Part shown: positions 51,747 through 60,820 of the stretch, one piece after another | Position numbering within the stretch: the stretch's first letter is position 1 | How the letters are laid out: every line of letters starts with the position of its first letter | Assembly: GCA_039027435.1 (NCBI GenBank) | Contig: JBCCKF010000015.1 | Span: 1-64,000 of the forward strand | Reading direction: 5' to 3' | Source of the DNA: CALBPI01 sp039027435 | GTDB lineage: Bacteria; Pseudomonadota; Gammaproteobacteria; Steroidobacterales; Woeseiaceae | Length of the DNA stretch: 64,000 nucleotides | Made by a program: the position numbers and the translations under genes | The notes under the pieces: model-generated | Seen by the model: the letters and a program-made list of their open reading frames with translations, nothing else | Databases searched by the model: none | What the model was told of the DNA's origin: nothing

Positions 51747-52640
51747 TCAGGTCCACAAACCGGATTTCTTGATCGCGCTCGCCACGCGCGCGTGCAATCC
51801 ACGGTCTCTAACTACGAGCAAATCGTGTCGTGATTCGGGGTCGAACCGGTCGAAAATCTCAAGCGATGAGCCGTCGGGTTTGGAAGCAACACCCCCCGCT
51901 CTTTCCACCGCAAAAGCGGTTGCCCCGATGTCCAAGATTGCACAGTCGAGCATCAAATAGCCGCTGAGTTCACCCGTGAATACGCTGTTCAGGCAGCAAC
52001 GTGCATCACCAGGGTCGTAGTCGAGGCTGAAATCAAACGTCGGGTGCACCTGCGAGACCTCCGATCGCAGCGCATCTCCTGTCTGGTAGGTGCCGATCGC
52101 ATTGTTTACCGGGCTTGGTGGCGGCAAGAGAGAGATCGTGGCCAGTCTTGGGCCTGACCGCACATAATTCGCACCGAATATGTTGGCGCCGAACAGGCGC
52201 TCGCGCGCTGGGTGGTAACTCATCGTCGCGATGATCCGTCCTTGCCAGCTCAATGACACGAGTACGTCAAAGTAGATGCTCTGGTCTCGGTACAGTCGGG
52301 TGCCATTAATCGGATCGAGCATCACGCAAGCGTCAGCACTCGTCGGGAAATATCCGGCATTACTGGTTGACTCGTGTTCTTCTCCGAAGAAATTCCACGT
52401 GGGAAACTCAGCAAGCACGAACGCCTCGAACACCTGTTGCACCCCGATGTCAGCATCGGTCAGTGCGGACTGCCAAGCGTCGCCGTCCTTCACGTGTTCA
52501 TCTTGCTTCAGGCGAGACTGTAACCGCAGAGCGTAGCGACCAGCGATGAGTAGGGGCTCAAGCATACGGGTCTCAAAATCGATCACAGCTCGCCGCATAG
52601 CGGTAGCCTCGAACTCGGAGCGTTCATTTCGATCGATCAT
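51747..52640 (-). CDS. Inositol-phosphatase-like protein with altered metal motif
   Basis: A 297-residue IMPase/FBPase-superfamily protein: TDADIGVQQ (61-69), FFGEEHE (84-90), DPINGT (109-114) and the C-terminal LDCAILDIGATAFAVERAGG. The central metal motif reads DPING instead of the usual DPIDG, with N112 replacing an Asp that binds metal. The protein may be a weak phosphatase, use another substrate, or be inactive. It overlaps the nitrilase gene by four bases, a pairing I do not recognise from known operons. Confidence 0.82.
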   Translation of the reverse strand: MIDRNERSEFEATAMRRAVIDFETRMLEPLLIAGRYALRLQSRLKQDEHVKDGDAWQSALTDADIGVQQVFEAFVLAEFPTWNFFGEEHESTSNAGYFPTSADACVMLDPINGTRLYRDQSIYFDVLVSLSWQGRIIATMSYHPARERLFGANIFGANYVRSGPRLATISLLPPPSPVNNAIGTYQTGDALRSEVSQVHPTFDFSLDYDPGDARCCLNSVFTGELSGYLMLDCAILDIGATAFAVERAGGVASKPDGSSLEIFDRFDPESRHDLLVVRDRGLHARVASAIKKSGLWT

Positions 52641-53578
52641 GTCTCGGGCTCGCCACCATTGAATACGGCGGGCTTGAGTCTCTCCCGATTGACGCTCAGC
52701 TGCAGTACATCCGGTCTGGCGTAATGGCCGCTTGGGTCAAAGTTCTGGCGTTCACGGTTGATGTGTTGACGATCCAACTCGACGATGAACACGCCGCTCT
52801 CCCCGACAATCGGTTCAAGTAGCCACTCACCATCGGGACCCGCGACACACGAACCACCGTTGGCGAGCGTTTGGCCATCATGCCATTGTGTGTCGGGTAT
52901 CGCAGCCGAGACCACGTCCTCGGCGCGCATCAACCCGGAGACTGAGACCACGAAACTGCGTGACTCGCGTGCAATGAATCGGGTGATCCACTCCGTATTG
53001 TTTAGATTGCCAGGCCATACGGCCACGTGGAGGTTCACGCCCTGCGCGTAAAGTGCCGCGCGTGCGAGTGGCATCCAGTTCTCCCAGCAATTCAGCCCGC
53101 CGACCCGAAACCCACCGAGTTCATGCGCGACGAGCCCATGCCCATCGCCAGGAGACCACACGAGGCGTTCTTCATAGGTCGGCATCAGCTTTCTGTGGAC
53201 GCTCTGGATCTGACCCGCCGCATCGATATAGACGAGCGACGCGTACAGGCTGTGTCCGCCGCGCTCTATGGGCTTTTCCATGATCCCGAGATACACGGCG
53301 AGATCCAGCGCTCGTGCGAGATCGCAAACCACTGCAAGATCGCCCGCGTCGATATCGATAGCCGCGTTCAAATAGCGCGAATACCATTCCTTTTGCGTCT
53401 CGGAGTTAAAGCGGGCGCCGTCCGTACGCTCAACCCAAAATGGATATCCCGGGAGCAGCCCCTCCCCAAACACGATGAGTTGAGCATCGCTCGCAGTGTT
53501 CATCGCGTCACAGATCCGAGCGAGTGTCGAGTCACGGTCCAGCAAAACCGGTGCAATCTGGGCCAAGGCCACCTTCAT
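52637..53578 (-). CDS. Nitrilase
   Basis: A 313-residue carbon-nitrogen hydrolase with the complete triad E39 (VFGEGLLPG), K130 (VHRKLMPT) and C164 (GGLNCWENWMP). The CWEN motif is that of true nitrilases rather than amidases or beta-ureidopropionases. It turns nitriles to acids and ammonia in the cytoplasm. It is upstream of and coupled to the IMPase-like gene, and divergent from uup. Confidence 0.9.
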   Translation of the reverse strand: MKVALAQIAPVLLDRDSTLARICDAMNTASDAQLIVFGEGLLPGYPFWVERTDGARFNSETQKEWYSRYLNAAIDIDAGDLAVVCDLARALDLAVYLGIMEKPIERGGHSLYASLVYIDAAGQIQSVHRKLMPTYEERLVWSPGDGHGLVAHELGGFRVGGLNCWENWMPLARAALYAQGVNLHVAVWPGNLNNTEWITRFIARESRSFVVSVSGLMRAEDVVSAAIPDTQWHDGQTLANGGSCVAGPDGEWLLEPIVGESGVFIVELDRQHINRERQNFDPSGHYARPDVLQLSVNRERLKPAVFNGGEPET

Positions 53579-53630
53579 CGTCTACCCCTCAACAGCGCGT
53601 CGTCAGTCTCTGGCGCAGTATACTAGGCGG

Positions 53631-55535
53631 ATGGCGCTTCTTCGTTTTGATGATATCCGGGTCGAGTTCGGCGCAGACCCGGTGCTCGATGCGGCCGACT
53701 TTTCTCTCGAACCGGGCGAGCGAGTCTGTGTGGTCGGACGCAATGGTGCCGGCAAGTCGACAACGCTGAAGCTTATCTCAGGGGCGCTCATTCCCGACGA
53801 CGGCGAGATCGTGCGCAAAGAGGGTCTGGTGGTCGCCGAACTGCCACAGGCTTTGCCTCCTGCCAGCGAGCAGACTGCCTCGGAGTTTGTTGGAGAGGCA
53901 TTGTCCTCATTGCTCGATTTGCGCCGTCGCTTTACCGAACTGACCGCAGAGGTTGGCGCGTCGAGTACCGATGAGGTGTCACAGTTGCAAAGCGAACTCG
54001 ATGCTCGCGATGCCTGGAATATTGAAAAGCGTATTGAACGGACTGTGAGCGAGTTAGGGCTCCCCGGAGACACACCGCTGAGCAGACTCTCCGGTGGCTG
54101 GCGACGACGTGTGGCGCTCGCCCGCGCACTTGTGCTTGCACCGGACGTTCTGCTGCTTGATGAACCGACCAACCACCTCGACATTGACACCATTGAATGG
54201 CTGGAGCGCCGTTTGTTGAGCTTTGCGGGCAGCATCGTCTTTGTGACGCACGACCGCGCATTCCTGCAGAAGCTAGCGACGCGCATCGTCGATATTGATC
54301 GCGGGAAGCTGGTCAGTTGGCCAGGTGATTTTCGCCAGTATCTCGAGGCGAGACAGCAAGCGTGGCAAGAAGAAGATGAGCAGAACGCCAAGTTCGATAA
54401 GCGACTGGCCGAGGAAGAGGCCTGGATTCGCCAAGGTATCAAGGCCCGTCGGACGCGAAACGAAGGTCGCGTCAGAGCGCTACATGCGATGCGTGACACG
54501 GCAGCACAACGTAGGAAGCGACCACAGTCGGCGCGCGTTCATATCGAGACGGCCGAGCAGTCGGGGCGCAAAGCGATCCAGCTACACAACGTTTCATTCG
54601 GCTACGGTGAGCATTTGCTGATCGATAAGCTCAGCCTGACGATCCAACGCGGCGACCGGATTGGGTTGGTGGGCAACAACGGTGTCGGCAAGAGCACCCT
54701 GTTGCGGTTGATGCTGGGTGAGCTTGCGCCGCACGGCGGGACGATCAAACACGGTACCAATCTTGAGATCGGCTATTTTGACCAGCTGCGTCGGGAGCTC
54801 GATGGGGATAAGACCATCGCCGAGGTCGTCGGTGAGGGCAACGACTACATCGTACTCAATGGCAAAGCACGACACGTGGTCGGATATCTTCGCGGTTTTT
54901 TGTTCTCGCCAAAACGAATCTTGTCCCCGGTATCGGCGTTGTCTGGCGGTGAAAAGAACCGCGTCGTGCTCGCGCGCCTTCTTAGCCAACCGAGCAACCT
55001 GTTGGTGCTTGACGAGCCGACCAACGATCTTGACGTCGAGACGCTGCAGGTCCTCGAGGCACAACTGGGCGCCTACACGGGAACGTTGATTGTGGTGAGC
55101 CACGATCGTCAATTTCTCGACAACGTGGTGACGAGTACGTTGGTATTCGAGTCGGGCGGCAAAGTCGAGCGCTTTGTCGGAAATTTCTCCGATTGGATGC
55201 GACAGGGGAGAAAGCTGGCGGTCAGTGATCGGCCGCGGCAGAAGGGCGATACCGACCGCGATGACAACGAGCCTCGTGTTGCCAAAAAGCCATCCAAACT
55301 TTCCTACAAGGATCAGCGTGAGCTAGATTCGCTACCCGAGCGAATCGCACAATTCGAGGAGCGGATCGAAGCCTTGCAAGTTCAAACCGCTGACCCCGGC
55401 TTTTACGAACAGGACTTCGAGCAAACCGTGCAACCGGTCCTTGATGATCTTGCGAGAAGCGAAGCGACCTATGAGTCGCTGTTGACTCGCTGGACCGAGC
55501 TTGAAGATCTTGCGGCGTCACTGCGTCAGAAATGA
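53631..55535 (+). CDS. uup: ABC-F ATPase Uup
   Basis: A 634-residue ABC-F protein from ATG 53631, matching the length of E. coli Uup (635). Sequence further upstream in this frame lies inside the nitrilase gene. Walker A motifs GRNGAGKSTT (about 41-50) and GNNGVGKSTL (about 345) with LSGG signatures mark two ATPase domains; a charged coiled-coil tail (about 560-634) matches the Uup C-terminal DNA/ribosome-binding domain. No membrane part. It probably acts on ribosomes and affects transposon excision. Confidence 0.95.
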   Translation: MALLRFDDIRVEFGADPVLDAADFSLEPGERVCVVGRNGAGKSTTLKLISGALIPDDGEIVRKEGLVVAELPQALPPASEQTASEFVGEALSSLLDLRRRFTELTAEVGASSTDEVSQLQSELDARDAWNIEKRIERTVSELGLPGDTPLSRLSGGWRRRVALARALVLAPDVLLLDEPTNHLDIDTIEWLERRLLSFAGSIVFVTHDRAFLQKLATRIVDIDRGKLVSWPGDFRQYLEARQQAWQEEDEQNAKFDKRLAEEEAWIRQGIKARRTRNEGRVRALHAMRDTAAQRRKRPQSARVHIETAEQSGRKAIQLHNVSFGYGEHLLIDKLSLTIQRGDRIGLVGNNGVGKSTLLRLMLGELAPHGGTIKHGTNLEIGYFDQLRRELDGDKTIAEVVGEGNDYIVLNGKARHVVGYLRGFLFSPKRILSPVSALSGGEKNRVVLARLLSQPSNLLVLDEPTNDLDVETLQVLEAQLGAYTGTLIVVSHDRQFLDNVVTSTLVFESGGKVERFVGNFSDWMRQGRKLAVSDRPRQKGDTDRDDNEPRVAKKPSKLSYKDQRELDSLPERIAQFEERIEALQVQTADPGFYEQDFEQTVQPVLDDLARSEATYESLLTRWTELEDLAASLRQK

Positions 55536-55616
55536 CTGGCAGGGTGGTGAGCATTTGCGCTTTCATGCACACTTCGACAAGTTAACTCACACGTCATTCG
55601 ACCAAAGGGGGGAGTA

Positions 55617-57251
55617 ATGCGTGGATTGATGATGGATCAGCCGCTGCTGATTTCGAGCATTGCTGAGCATGCACTGAAGTTTCATCCCGATTCCGAGATC
55701 GTCTCTGTAACCGCGGACAATCCGAACCATCGTTACACCTATAAGGACTGCTTTTCGCGCGCGAAACGCGTCGCCAACGCGCTCGATGCGATGGGTCTGG
55801 AGCGGGGTGACCGGGTTGCCACGCTAGCCTGGAATGACCACCGCCACATGGAGGCATACTACGGTATCTCCAGCGCGGGATACGTGTGCCACACCATCAA
55901 CCCGCGACTCTTTCCAGAACAGCTCGTCTATATCATCAACCATGCCGAAGACCGTGCCCTGCTGGTCGATCCGATGTTCTTGCCGCTGGTGGCGGCGATC
56001 CGTGACAAGGCCCCCGGCCTTAAACACATCATCGTGATGTGTGACGACGCGTCGTTGCCGCAGACTGATTTGGAAGTGCAGAGCTACGAGTCCTGGATCG
56101 CCTCAGCATCCGAGGATTACCAATGGCCCGAGTTTGATGAGAATACAGCGTCCGCGCTGTGCTACACCTCGGGCACTACGGGCAACCCCAAAGGCGTGCT
56201 TTACTCACACCGCTCGACCGTACTGCACGCGATTACAGGGTTGATGCCGGACGTACTGAATATCTCGCGTCGCGACACTGTTCTGCCGGTTGTGCCGCTG
56301 TTCCACGTCAATGCCTGGGGCATCCCCTATTGTTGCCCGATGGTTGGCGCCAAGCTGGTCATGCCGGGCCCGAAGATGGGCGACGGAGAGGCGCTCTACC
56401 AGTTGCTCTCCAATGAGGAAGTGACGCTGGCGCTTGGCGTACCGACTGTGTGGCTTGCGCTGCTCGACTATGCCCGCAAGGCAGGTGTGAAGCTCGACCA
56501 CCTGCAACGCACGGTTGTCGGTGGCGCGGCAGTGCCTGCGTCCATGATCGAGGCGTTCCGCGATGAGCATGATGTCGTGCTGCATCAGGGATGGGGGATG
56601 ACCGAGATGAGCCCGCTTGGCGTAACCAACACATTGCTGCCGAAACACGATGCGCTCGCTCCCGACGAGAAAGTGGCTATTCAAGTGAAAGCGGGCCGCG
56701 GCATTTTCGGTGTGCAGATGAAGATCGTCGACGAGGAGGGCGCCGACCTTCCTTGGGATGGCGACGCGTTTGGCGCGCTGCGTGTGCGTGGTCCATGGAT
56801 CTGCAGTGACTACTTCCGGCTCGAAAACGACAGCGAAGCGCACGCGGATGAAGGGTGGTTTGATACCGGCGACGTAGCAACGATCGATCCTGACGGCTTC
56901 ATGGCGATTACGGACCGCACAAAGGATGTGATCAAGTCGGGTGGCGAATGGATCAGTTCCATCGACCTCGAGAATACGGCAATGGGCCATGAGGCCGTTG
57001 CTGAAGCGGCGGTCATCGGTGTTGCGCACCCGAAATGGACAGAACGACCACTGATGATTGTCGTCAAGGCGGAAGGCGCCGACCTCGACAAGCAAGGCGT
57101 GCTCGATTACCTCGACGGCAAGATCGCGAAGTGGTGGACGCCGGACGACGTTGTATTTGTCGATGAACTGCCACACGGCGCAACCGGCAAGGTGAAGAAA
57201 ACGACACTGCGCGAGCAGTTTTCTGACTACGAACTGCCGACGGCGAGTTAA
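55617..57251 (+). CDS. Fatty-acid/long-chain acyl-CoA ligase
   Basis: A 544-residue adenylate-forming enzyme. The start ATG has a strong AAAGGGGGGAG site. YTSGTTGNPKGVLYSH (about 182-197) is the AMP-binding core, with GWGMTEMSPLG, GWFDTGDVATIDPDGFM and a C-terminal lysine in GATGKVKKTTL. It resembles medium/long-chain FadD-like ligases (FadD3/AlkK group) that use CoA. It is followed by a small membrane protein, an SDR and an Mpo1-like gene in one run. Confidence 0.94.
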   Translation: MRGLMMDQPLLISSIAEHALKFHPDSEIVSVTADNPNHRYTYKDCFSRAKRVANALDAMGLERGDRVATLAWNDHRHMEAYYGISSAGYVCHTINPRLFPEQLVYIINHAEDRALLVDPMFLPLVAAIRDKAPGLKHIIVMCDDASLPQTDLEVQSYESWIASASEDYQWPEFDENTASALCYTSGTTGNPKGVLYSHRSTVLHAITGLMPDVLNISRRDTVLPVVPLFHVNAWGIPYCCPMVGAKLVMPGPKMGDGEALYQLLSNEEVTLALGVPTVWLALLDYARKAGVKLDHLQRTVVGGAAVPASMIEAFRDEHDVVLHQGWGMTEMSPLGVTNTLLPKHDALAPDEKVAIQVKAGRGIFGVQMKIVDEEGADLPWDGDAFGALRVRGPWICSDYFRLENDSEAHADEGWFDTGDVATIDPDGFMAITDRTKDVIKSGGEWISSIDLENTAMGHEAVAEAAVIGVAHPKWTERPLMIVVKAEGADLDKQGVLDYLDGKIAKWWTPDDVVFVDELPHGATGKVKKTTLREQFSDYELPTAS

Positions 57252-57272
57252 TCAATAGCGACGAGGCGAGTC

Positions 57273-57467
57273 TTGGAAAAAATCCGTGCGTTGCCGCTGC
57301 TGCTATTCGTGATCGGTGCCTTGTCGCTTGGCCAGGCGACATGGTGGGCCATGTTTGAAGAAGAAGCGCGAACTGTGCATGCGATTGCGGGCTTTATCGT
57401 CGGTATATTGTCGACGGTCAGCGCGGCGGTGCTGCTCGCTATCCAAAACGATAAAGGAACAGGCTAG
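57273..57467 (+). CDS. Small two-helix membrane protein
   Basis: A 64-residue protein from TTG 57273 with a GAGGCGAG site. Two hydrophobic segments (about 4-23 and 38-57) are joined by a short charged turn (FEEEARTVH). I know no family. Its stop overlaps the SDR start by one base, and it follows the ligase by 21 bases, so it is part of the same transcript. Confidence 0.7.
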   Translation: MEKIRALPLLLFVIGALSLGQATWWAMFEEEARTVHAIAGFIVGILSTVSAAVLLAIQNDKGTG

Positions 57468-58222
57468 TGCAGGAAAAACAGAGACTCCATCAAATGCGGG
57501 CGGTCGTGACCGGCGCGGCCACTGGCATCGGCGAGGCCATCGCGCGCGTGTTCGCTCAGCACGGTGCGATCGTTGTGGGTGTCGATTTGCCAGACTCGGG
57601 TATCGAGGAGCGTTTCTCAGGAGTCGCGAATGTGACTGGGCACGTTCTTGATGTATCCACGGACGATGCACCGGAGCGCTTACTCGAACTCGTGAACAGC
57701 GACCTTGGTGGACTCGATATTCTCGTGAACAACGCAGGCATCAGCAATATGCAAAGCGTTGAGAAGAGTCCTGATGAACTCTGGGATACGGTGATGGCGA
57801 ATAACCTTCGACCTGTATTTCGCTTGTCTCGAATGGCGGTGCCGCTCCTGAAACGCAGTCCGGCCGGTCGGATTATCAACCTGGGATCGATCTATTCATT
57901 CATGGGCGGGAGATTCCTTTCTGCCTATGTGGCGTCCAAGCACGCTGTTGCTGGGTTGACGAAATCGCTGGCGGGCGAGGTTGGAAAGCATGGCATCACC
58001 GTCAACTACATTCAGCCGGGCGCAATCATGACGAACATGACGCGTGAGGGGTTCCGGCAGAACCCGGAACTGCGCGATGCATGGATTCAGAGATGTTCCA
58101 TGGGACGACTGGGCGAGCCACTGGACGTAGCTCGCGTCGCGCTGTTCCTGGCGAGTGACGATGCAGCTTTTGTGACGGGCACCGGTATTGTCGTTGACGG
58201 CGGGACGGTGCAACAGACATGA
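57467..58222 (+). CDS. Short-chain dehydrogenase/reductase
   Basis: A 251-residue SDR starting at GTG 57467 (TAGTG junction) or ATG 57494. GAATGIG is the nucleotide site, NNAGIS and the YVASK catalytic pair are intact, and the tail VVDGGTVQQT is typical. Near relatives act on 3-hydroxyacyl or alcohol substrates. Its neighbours (ligase, Mpo1-like dioxygenase) suggest a role in fatty-acid metabolism, but the substrate is unknown. Confidence 0.9.
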   Translation: MQEKQRLHQMRAVVTGAATGIGEAIARVFAQHGAIVVGVDLPDSGIEERFSGVANVTGHVLDVSTDDAPERLLELVNSDLGGLDILVNNAGISNMQSVEKSPDELWDTVMANNLRPVFRLSRMAVPLLKRSPAGRIINLGSIYSFMGGRFLSAYVASKHAVAGLTKSLAGEVGKHGITVNYIQPGAIMTNMTREGFRQNPELRDAWIQRCSMGRLGEPLDVARVALFLASDDAAFVTGTGIVVDGGTVQQT

Positions 58223-58548
58223 GCAATGCAGAATCGTCAGAGCTTGCGTTTGAGTCCTTCTCGCAGTTTTACCCGTACTACCTGGCTGAGCACGCAGACG
58301 TAAACTGCCGGCGGATGCATTTCATCGGCACAACCGGAGTCCTCGGCATCATTGCTTTGGCAATTGCAACAGGAAACCTCTGGTGGCTGTTGTTGATGCC
58401 TGTCTGTGGCTACGGATTCGCTTGGGTGGGCCACTTCGCCTTTGAGCGCAACAAGCCAGCGACCTTCAAATTCCCGCTGTATAGTCTCGCGGGAGACTGG
58501 GTCATGTACCGCGACATTTTGATCGGCCGGGTTTCTATACTGCGTTAA
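58219..58548 (+). CDS. Mpo1/DUF962-like membrane protein
   Basis: A 109-residue protein with the DUF962 layout: FYPYYLAEHADVNCRRMHFI carries the conserved H-x-x-x-N-x-x-x-H iron-site residues, followed by two membrane segments and a second conserved block, GYGFAWVGHFAFERNKPATF. In yeast, Mpo1 is an iron(II) dioxygenase in 2-hydroxy fatty-acid alpha-oxidation. The position after a ligase and an SDR supports a fatty-acid role. It overlaps the SDR stop, and overlaps the convergent DUF1499 gene by four bases. Confidence 0.88.
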   Translation: MSNAESSELAFESFSQFYPYYLAEHADVNCRRMHFIGTTGVLGIIALAIATGNLWWLLLMPVCGYGFAWVGHFAFERNKPATFKFPLYSLAGDWVMYRDILIGRVSILR

Positions 58549-59294
58549 CCCGCGCCGAGCACAGTCCCGAGGTCATCGAGGTACTTGGCGATTCGCGCTG
58601 CGTTGGTGCCAAGGTCACTCTGACCCACTCGCGACTTCGATCTGACATCAATTCGCGAGCCGCTTTCCGACTCGGTAACCCGAATGATGATGTCGTCTTT
58701 GTAGCCGAACCAGAATGTCACGTCTGTGGCTTCGATTTGATTGCTGTCTGCCTGGCGCATCACTGAGTTCCAGCCTTGCGCGACCGCTGTCGCTTCTGCG
58801 AGATCGATAACTTCAGCAATGTCAGTATTGCTAACCTCGAGCGGCGTGATGTCTGGGTAAGCGTCGCGCTGTTGATCCGCGAATTCGGCGCCCGGATAGG
58901 CGTCGGGATTAGCAGCACCGGCGCGTGCGCCTGCGAGCAGCTGGAACTGCGGCGGATTCGTGAGATCGGTTGTGATGTCGTGAATCTGCGGTACTGAGGC
59001 CCCTTTGATGGCCCAGGAAACGAGCGTCGCGCTCAGCGCGCCGCTAACGATAAGGCATCCAGCAAGCATACCGGTGCGCCGGTTCTGGGATGGCAACAGC
59101 AGCGCCGCGATTGCGCACAGCAAGGCGATGGCACCCAGAAGCAGCGCGCCGAGGCTGAGCAACACCGCAATCTTGGTCGGGATGAAGCCGTAGCGATGAC
59201 CGGGGCCAGCAACCAGTAACAGTGCCACCGCACTGAAGGTCTCAAGTTTTGCGATCATGGCGAGACGATCGCCGATTGTGCGTTTTCCAGTCAT
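58545..59294 (-). CDS. DUF1499 membrane protein
   Basis: A 249-residue protein with three N-terminal membrane segments (about 17-35, 40-62 and 70-95) and a C-terminal DUF1499 domain (YPDITPLEVSNTDIAEVIDL, then ATDVTFWFGYKDDIIIRVTE and SGSRIDVRSKSRVGQSDLG). The function is not known. It stands alone on the minus strand, with a perfect inverted repeat just upstream. Confidence 0.86.
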   Translation of the reverse strand: MTGKRTIGDRLAMIAKLETFSAVALLLVAGPGHRYGFIPTKIAVLLSLGALLLGAIALLCAIAALLLPSQNRRTGMLAGCLIVSGALSATLVSWAIKGASVPQIHDITTDLTNPPQFQLLAGARAGAANPDAYPGAEFADQQRDAYPDITPLEVSNTDIAEVIDLAEATAVAQGWNSVMRQADSNQIEATDVTFWFGYKDDIIIRVTESESGSRIDVRSKSRVGQSDLGTNAARIAKYLDDLGTVLGAG

Positions 59295-59303
59295 AGTGAT
59301 CTC

Positions 59304-59333
59304 CCTGAAGCGGCGAGAGGATAACGCTTCAGG
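59304..59333. promoter_or_regulatory. Perfect inverted repeat between DUF1499 and tesB
   Basis: CCTGAAGCG (59304-59312) and CGCTTCAGG (59325-59333) form a perfect 9-base inverted repeat separated by 12 bases, in the 101-base divergent gap. It lies just upstream of the DUF1499 start. It could be a dimeric repressor site or a transcript hairpin; no T-run follows on either strand. Confidence 0.35.
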
Positions 59334-59395
59334 CGGTGGGGGTCTAATCGCGGCCCTTGTGCTCTAATACTGAGCTGACCTGTTCGGAGTGAACC

Positions 59396-60292
59396 ATGGA
59401 CCCAGTGCTAGCAGATCTTTGTCAGTTGCTGACGCTCGAGCGAATCGAGGCGAACATTTTTCGTGGTGAGAGTCGGGACATCGGCAGCGAACAAGTGTTT
59501 GGTGGACAGGTAGTAGGCCAGGCATTGTCGGCGGCACAAAACACTGTCGATGACCGTTGCGCCAACTCATTACACGCCTATTTTCTGCGCCGGGGAGATA
59601 TGGAAGCGCCGATCGTCTATGAGGTCGATCGCCAGCGCGACGGTCGTAGTTTTTCAGTGCGCCGTGTTGTTGCGATTCAGCACGGACGTCCGATCCTTAA
59701 CATGGCAGCTTCTTTTCAAGTGCCGGAGGAGGGTTTGACGCATCAGTTTGATATGCCTGAAGTGCCGATGCCTGAAGCGCTTGTTGATGCTCGGGATATC
59801 GCGCGTGACGTTGGTGATCAGCTTCCCGCGAAGATGCGCCGTTTCATGACGGAGGAACGCCCATTCGAGTTCCGTCCTGTCGAGCCGCCGGCGTTTGTTC
59901 ATCGCGAGGAGCGGGCACCATACAAGCACGTCTGGGTACGCGCGGTCGATCGTTTGCCCGACGATGCGGATTTGCATCGCGCCATGTTGGCATATGTTTC
60001 CGACTACGAGCTGCTTGGCACTAGTGCGTTGCCGCATGGGCTGCGTTACGGTACCGGTCAAGTACAAATGGCAAGTCTTGATCATGCGCTCTGGTTTCAC
60101 CGCCCCATGCGCGTAGACGACTGGTTTCTTTACGTGTTGGACAGCCCTAATGCCAGCGGTGGCCGTGGCTTCGCGCGAGGTAGGATCTACACGTGCGATG
60201 GGATGCTTTGCGCCAGCACATCGCAAGAGGGTGTGGTGCGCGTTTGGGACGAACGGCGCGACCCACCGAGTCACCCTGCGTCGCAGGAGTGA
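59396..60292 (+). CDS. tesB: Acyl-CoA thioesterase II
   Basis: A 298-residue double-hotdog thioesterase of TesB length. FRGESRDIGSEQVFGGQVVG near the N-terminus, SLHAYFLRRGD in the middle and SLDHALWFHRPMRVDDWFLY near the C-terminus are diagnostic, including the Asp-Gln-Thr catalytic set region. It cleaves medium and long acyl-CoAs in the cytoplasm. The gene is single, and convergent with the carbonic anhydrase gene. Confidence 0.95.
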   Translation: MDPVLADLCQLLTLERIEANIFRGESRDIGSEQVFGGQVVGQALSAAQNTVDDRCANSLHAYFLRRGDMEAPIVYEVDRQRDGRSFSVRRVVAIQHGRPILNMAASFQVPEEGLTHQFDMPEVPMPEALVDARDIARDVGDQLPAKMRRFMTEERPFEFRPVEPPAFVHREERAPYKHVWVRAVDRLPDDADLHRAMLAYVSDYELLGTSALPHGLRYGTGQVQMASLDHALWFHRPMRVDDWFLYVLDSPNASGGRGFARGRIYTCDGMLCASTSQEGVVRVWDERRDPPSHPASQE

Positions 60293-60298
60293 TGACAG

Positions 60299-60820
60299 TT
60301 AGACGGGCTTTAAACCGCTGGCAAATCGATGCGCGTTTGCCACGTAGTGCTCGGCACTCAGTTTGAGATGGGCTATCTCCTGCTCCGACAGTTCGCGAAC
60401 CACTTTGGCTGGCGTGCCCATGATCAGCACGCCTTCCGGAAACGTTTTGCCTTCGGTGACCAGCGAATGCGCACCTACCAGTGAGTTCGCACCGATCACG
60501 GCACCGTTTAGAACGGTAGCGCCGATGCCTATAAGCGCGTTGTCACCGATTCGGCATCCGTGCAGCATCACGCGATGGCCTACGGTGACGCCTTCTCCCA
60601 ACACCAACGGAAAGCCCGCATCGGTATGTAGCACACTGTGGTCTTGGATATTGGTGCGTGCACCGACGGTGATACGTTCCATATCGCCGCGCAACACGCT
60701 GCCAAACCAGACGCTGGCGTCAGCATTCAGCGTGACCTTGCCTATGACATCGGCCGAATCGGCGACCCACTGACCGCCGCCGACGAGTTCCGGTCGTTCA
60801 TCATCCAATGCGTACATCAT
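60299..60820 (-). CDS. Gamma-carbonic anhydrase-like hexapeptide protein
   Basis: A 173-residue left-handed beta-helix protein (LRGDMERITVGARTNIQDHS, and repeats such as GANSLVGAHSLVTEG). Zinc histidines lie in HSVLHTDAG and VTVGHRVMLHGC. It is of the YrdA/PaaY type; some members lack activity. The start overlaps the gpmA stop by four bases, so it follows gpmA in one transcript. Confidence 0.9.
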   Translation of the reverse strand: MMYALDDERPELVGGGQWVADSADVIGKVTLNADASVWFGSVLRGDMERITVGARTNIQDHSVLHTDAGFPLVLGEGVTVGHRVMLHGCRIGDNALIGIGATVLNGAVIGANSLVGAHSLVTEGKTFPEGVLIMGTPAKVVRELSEQEIAHLKLSAEHYVANAHRFASGLKPV

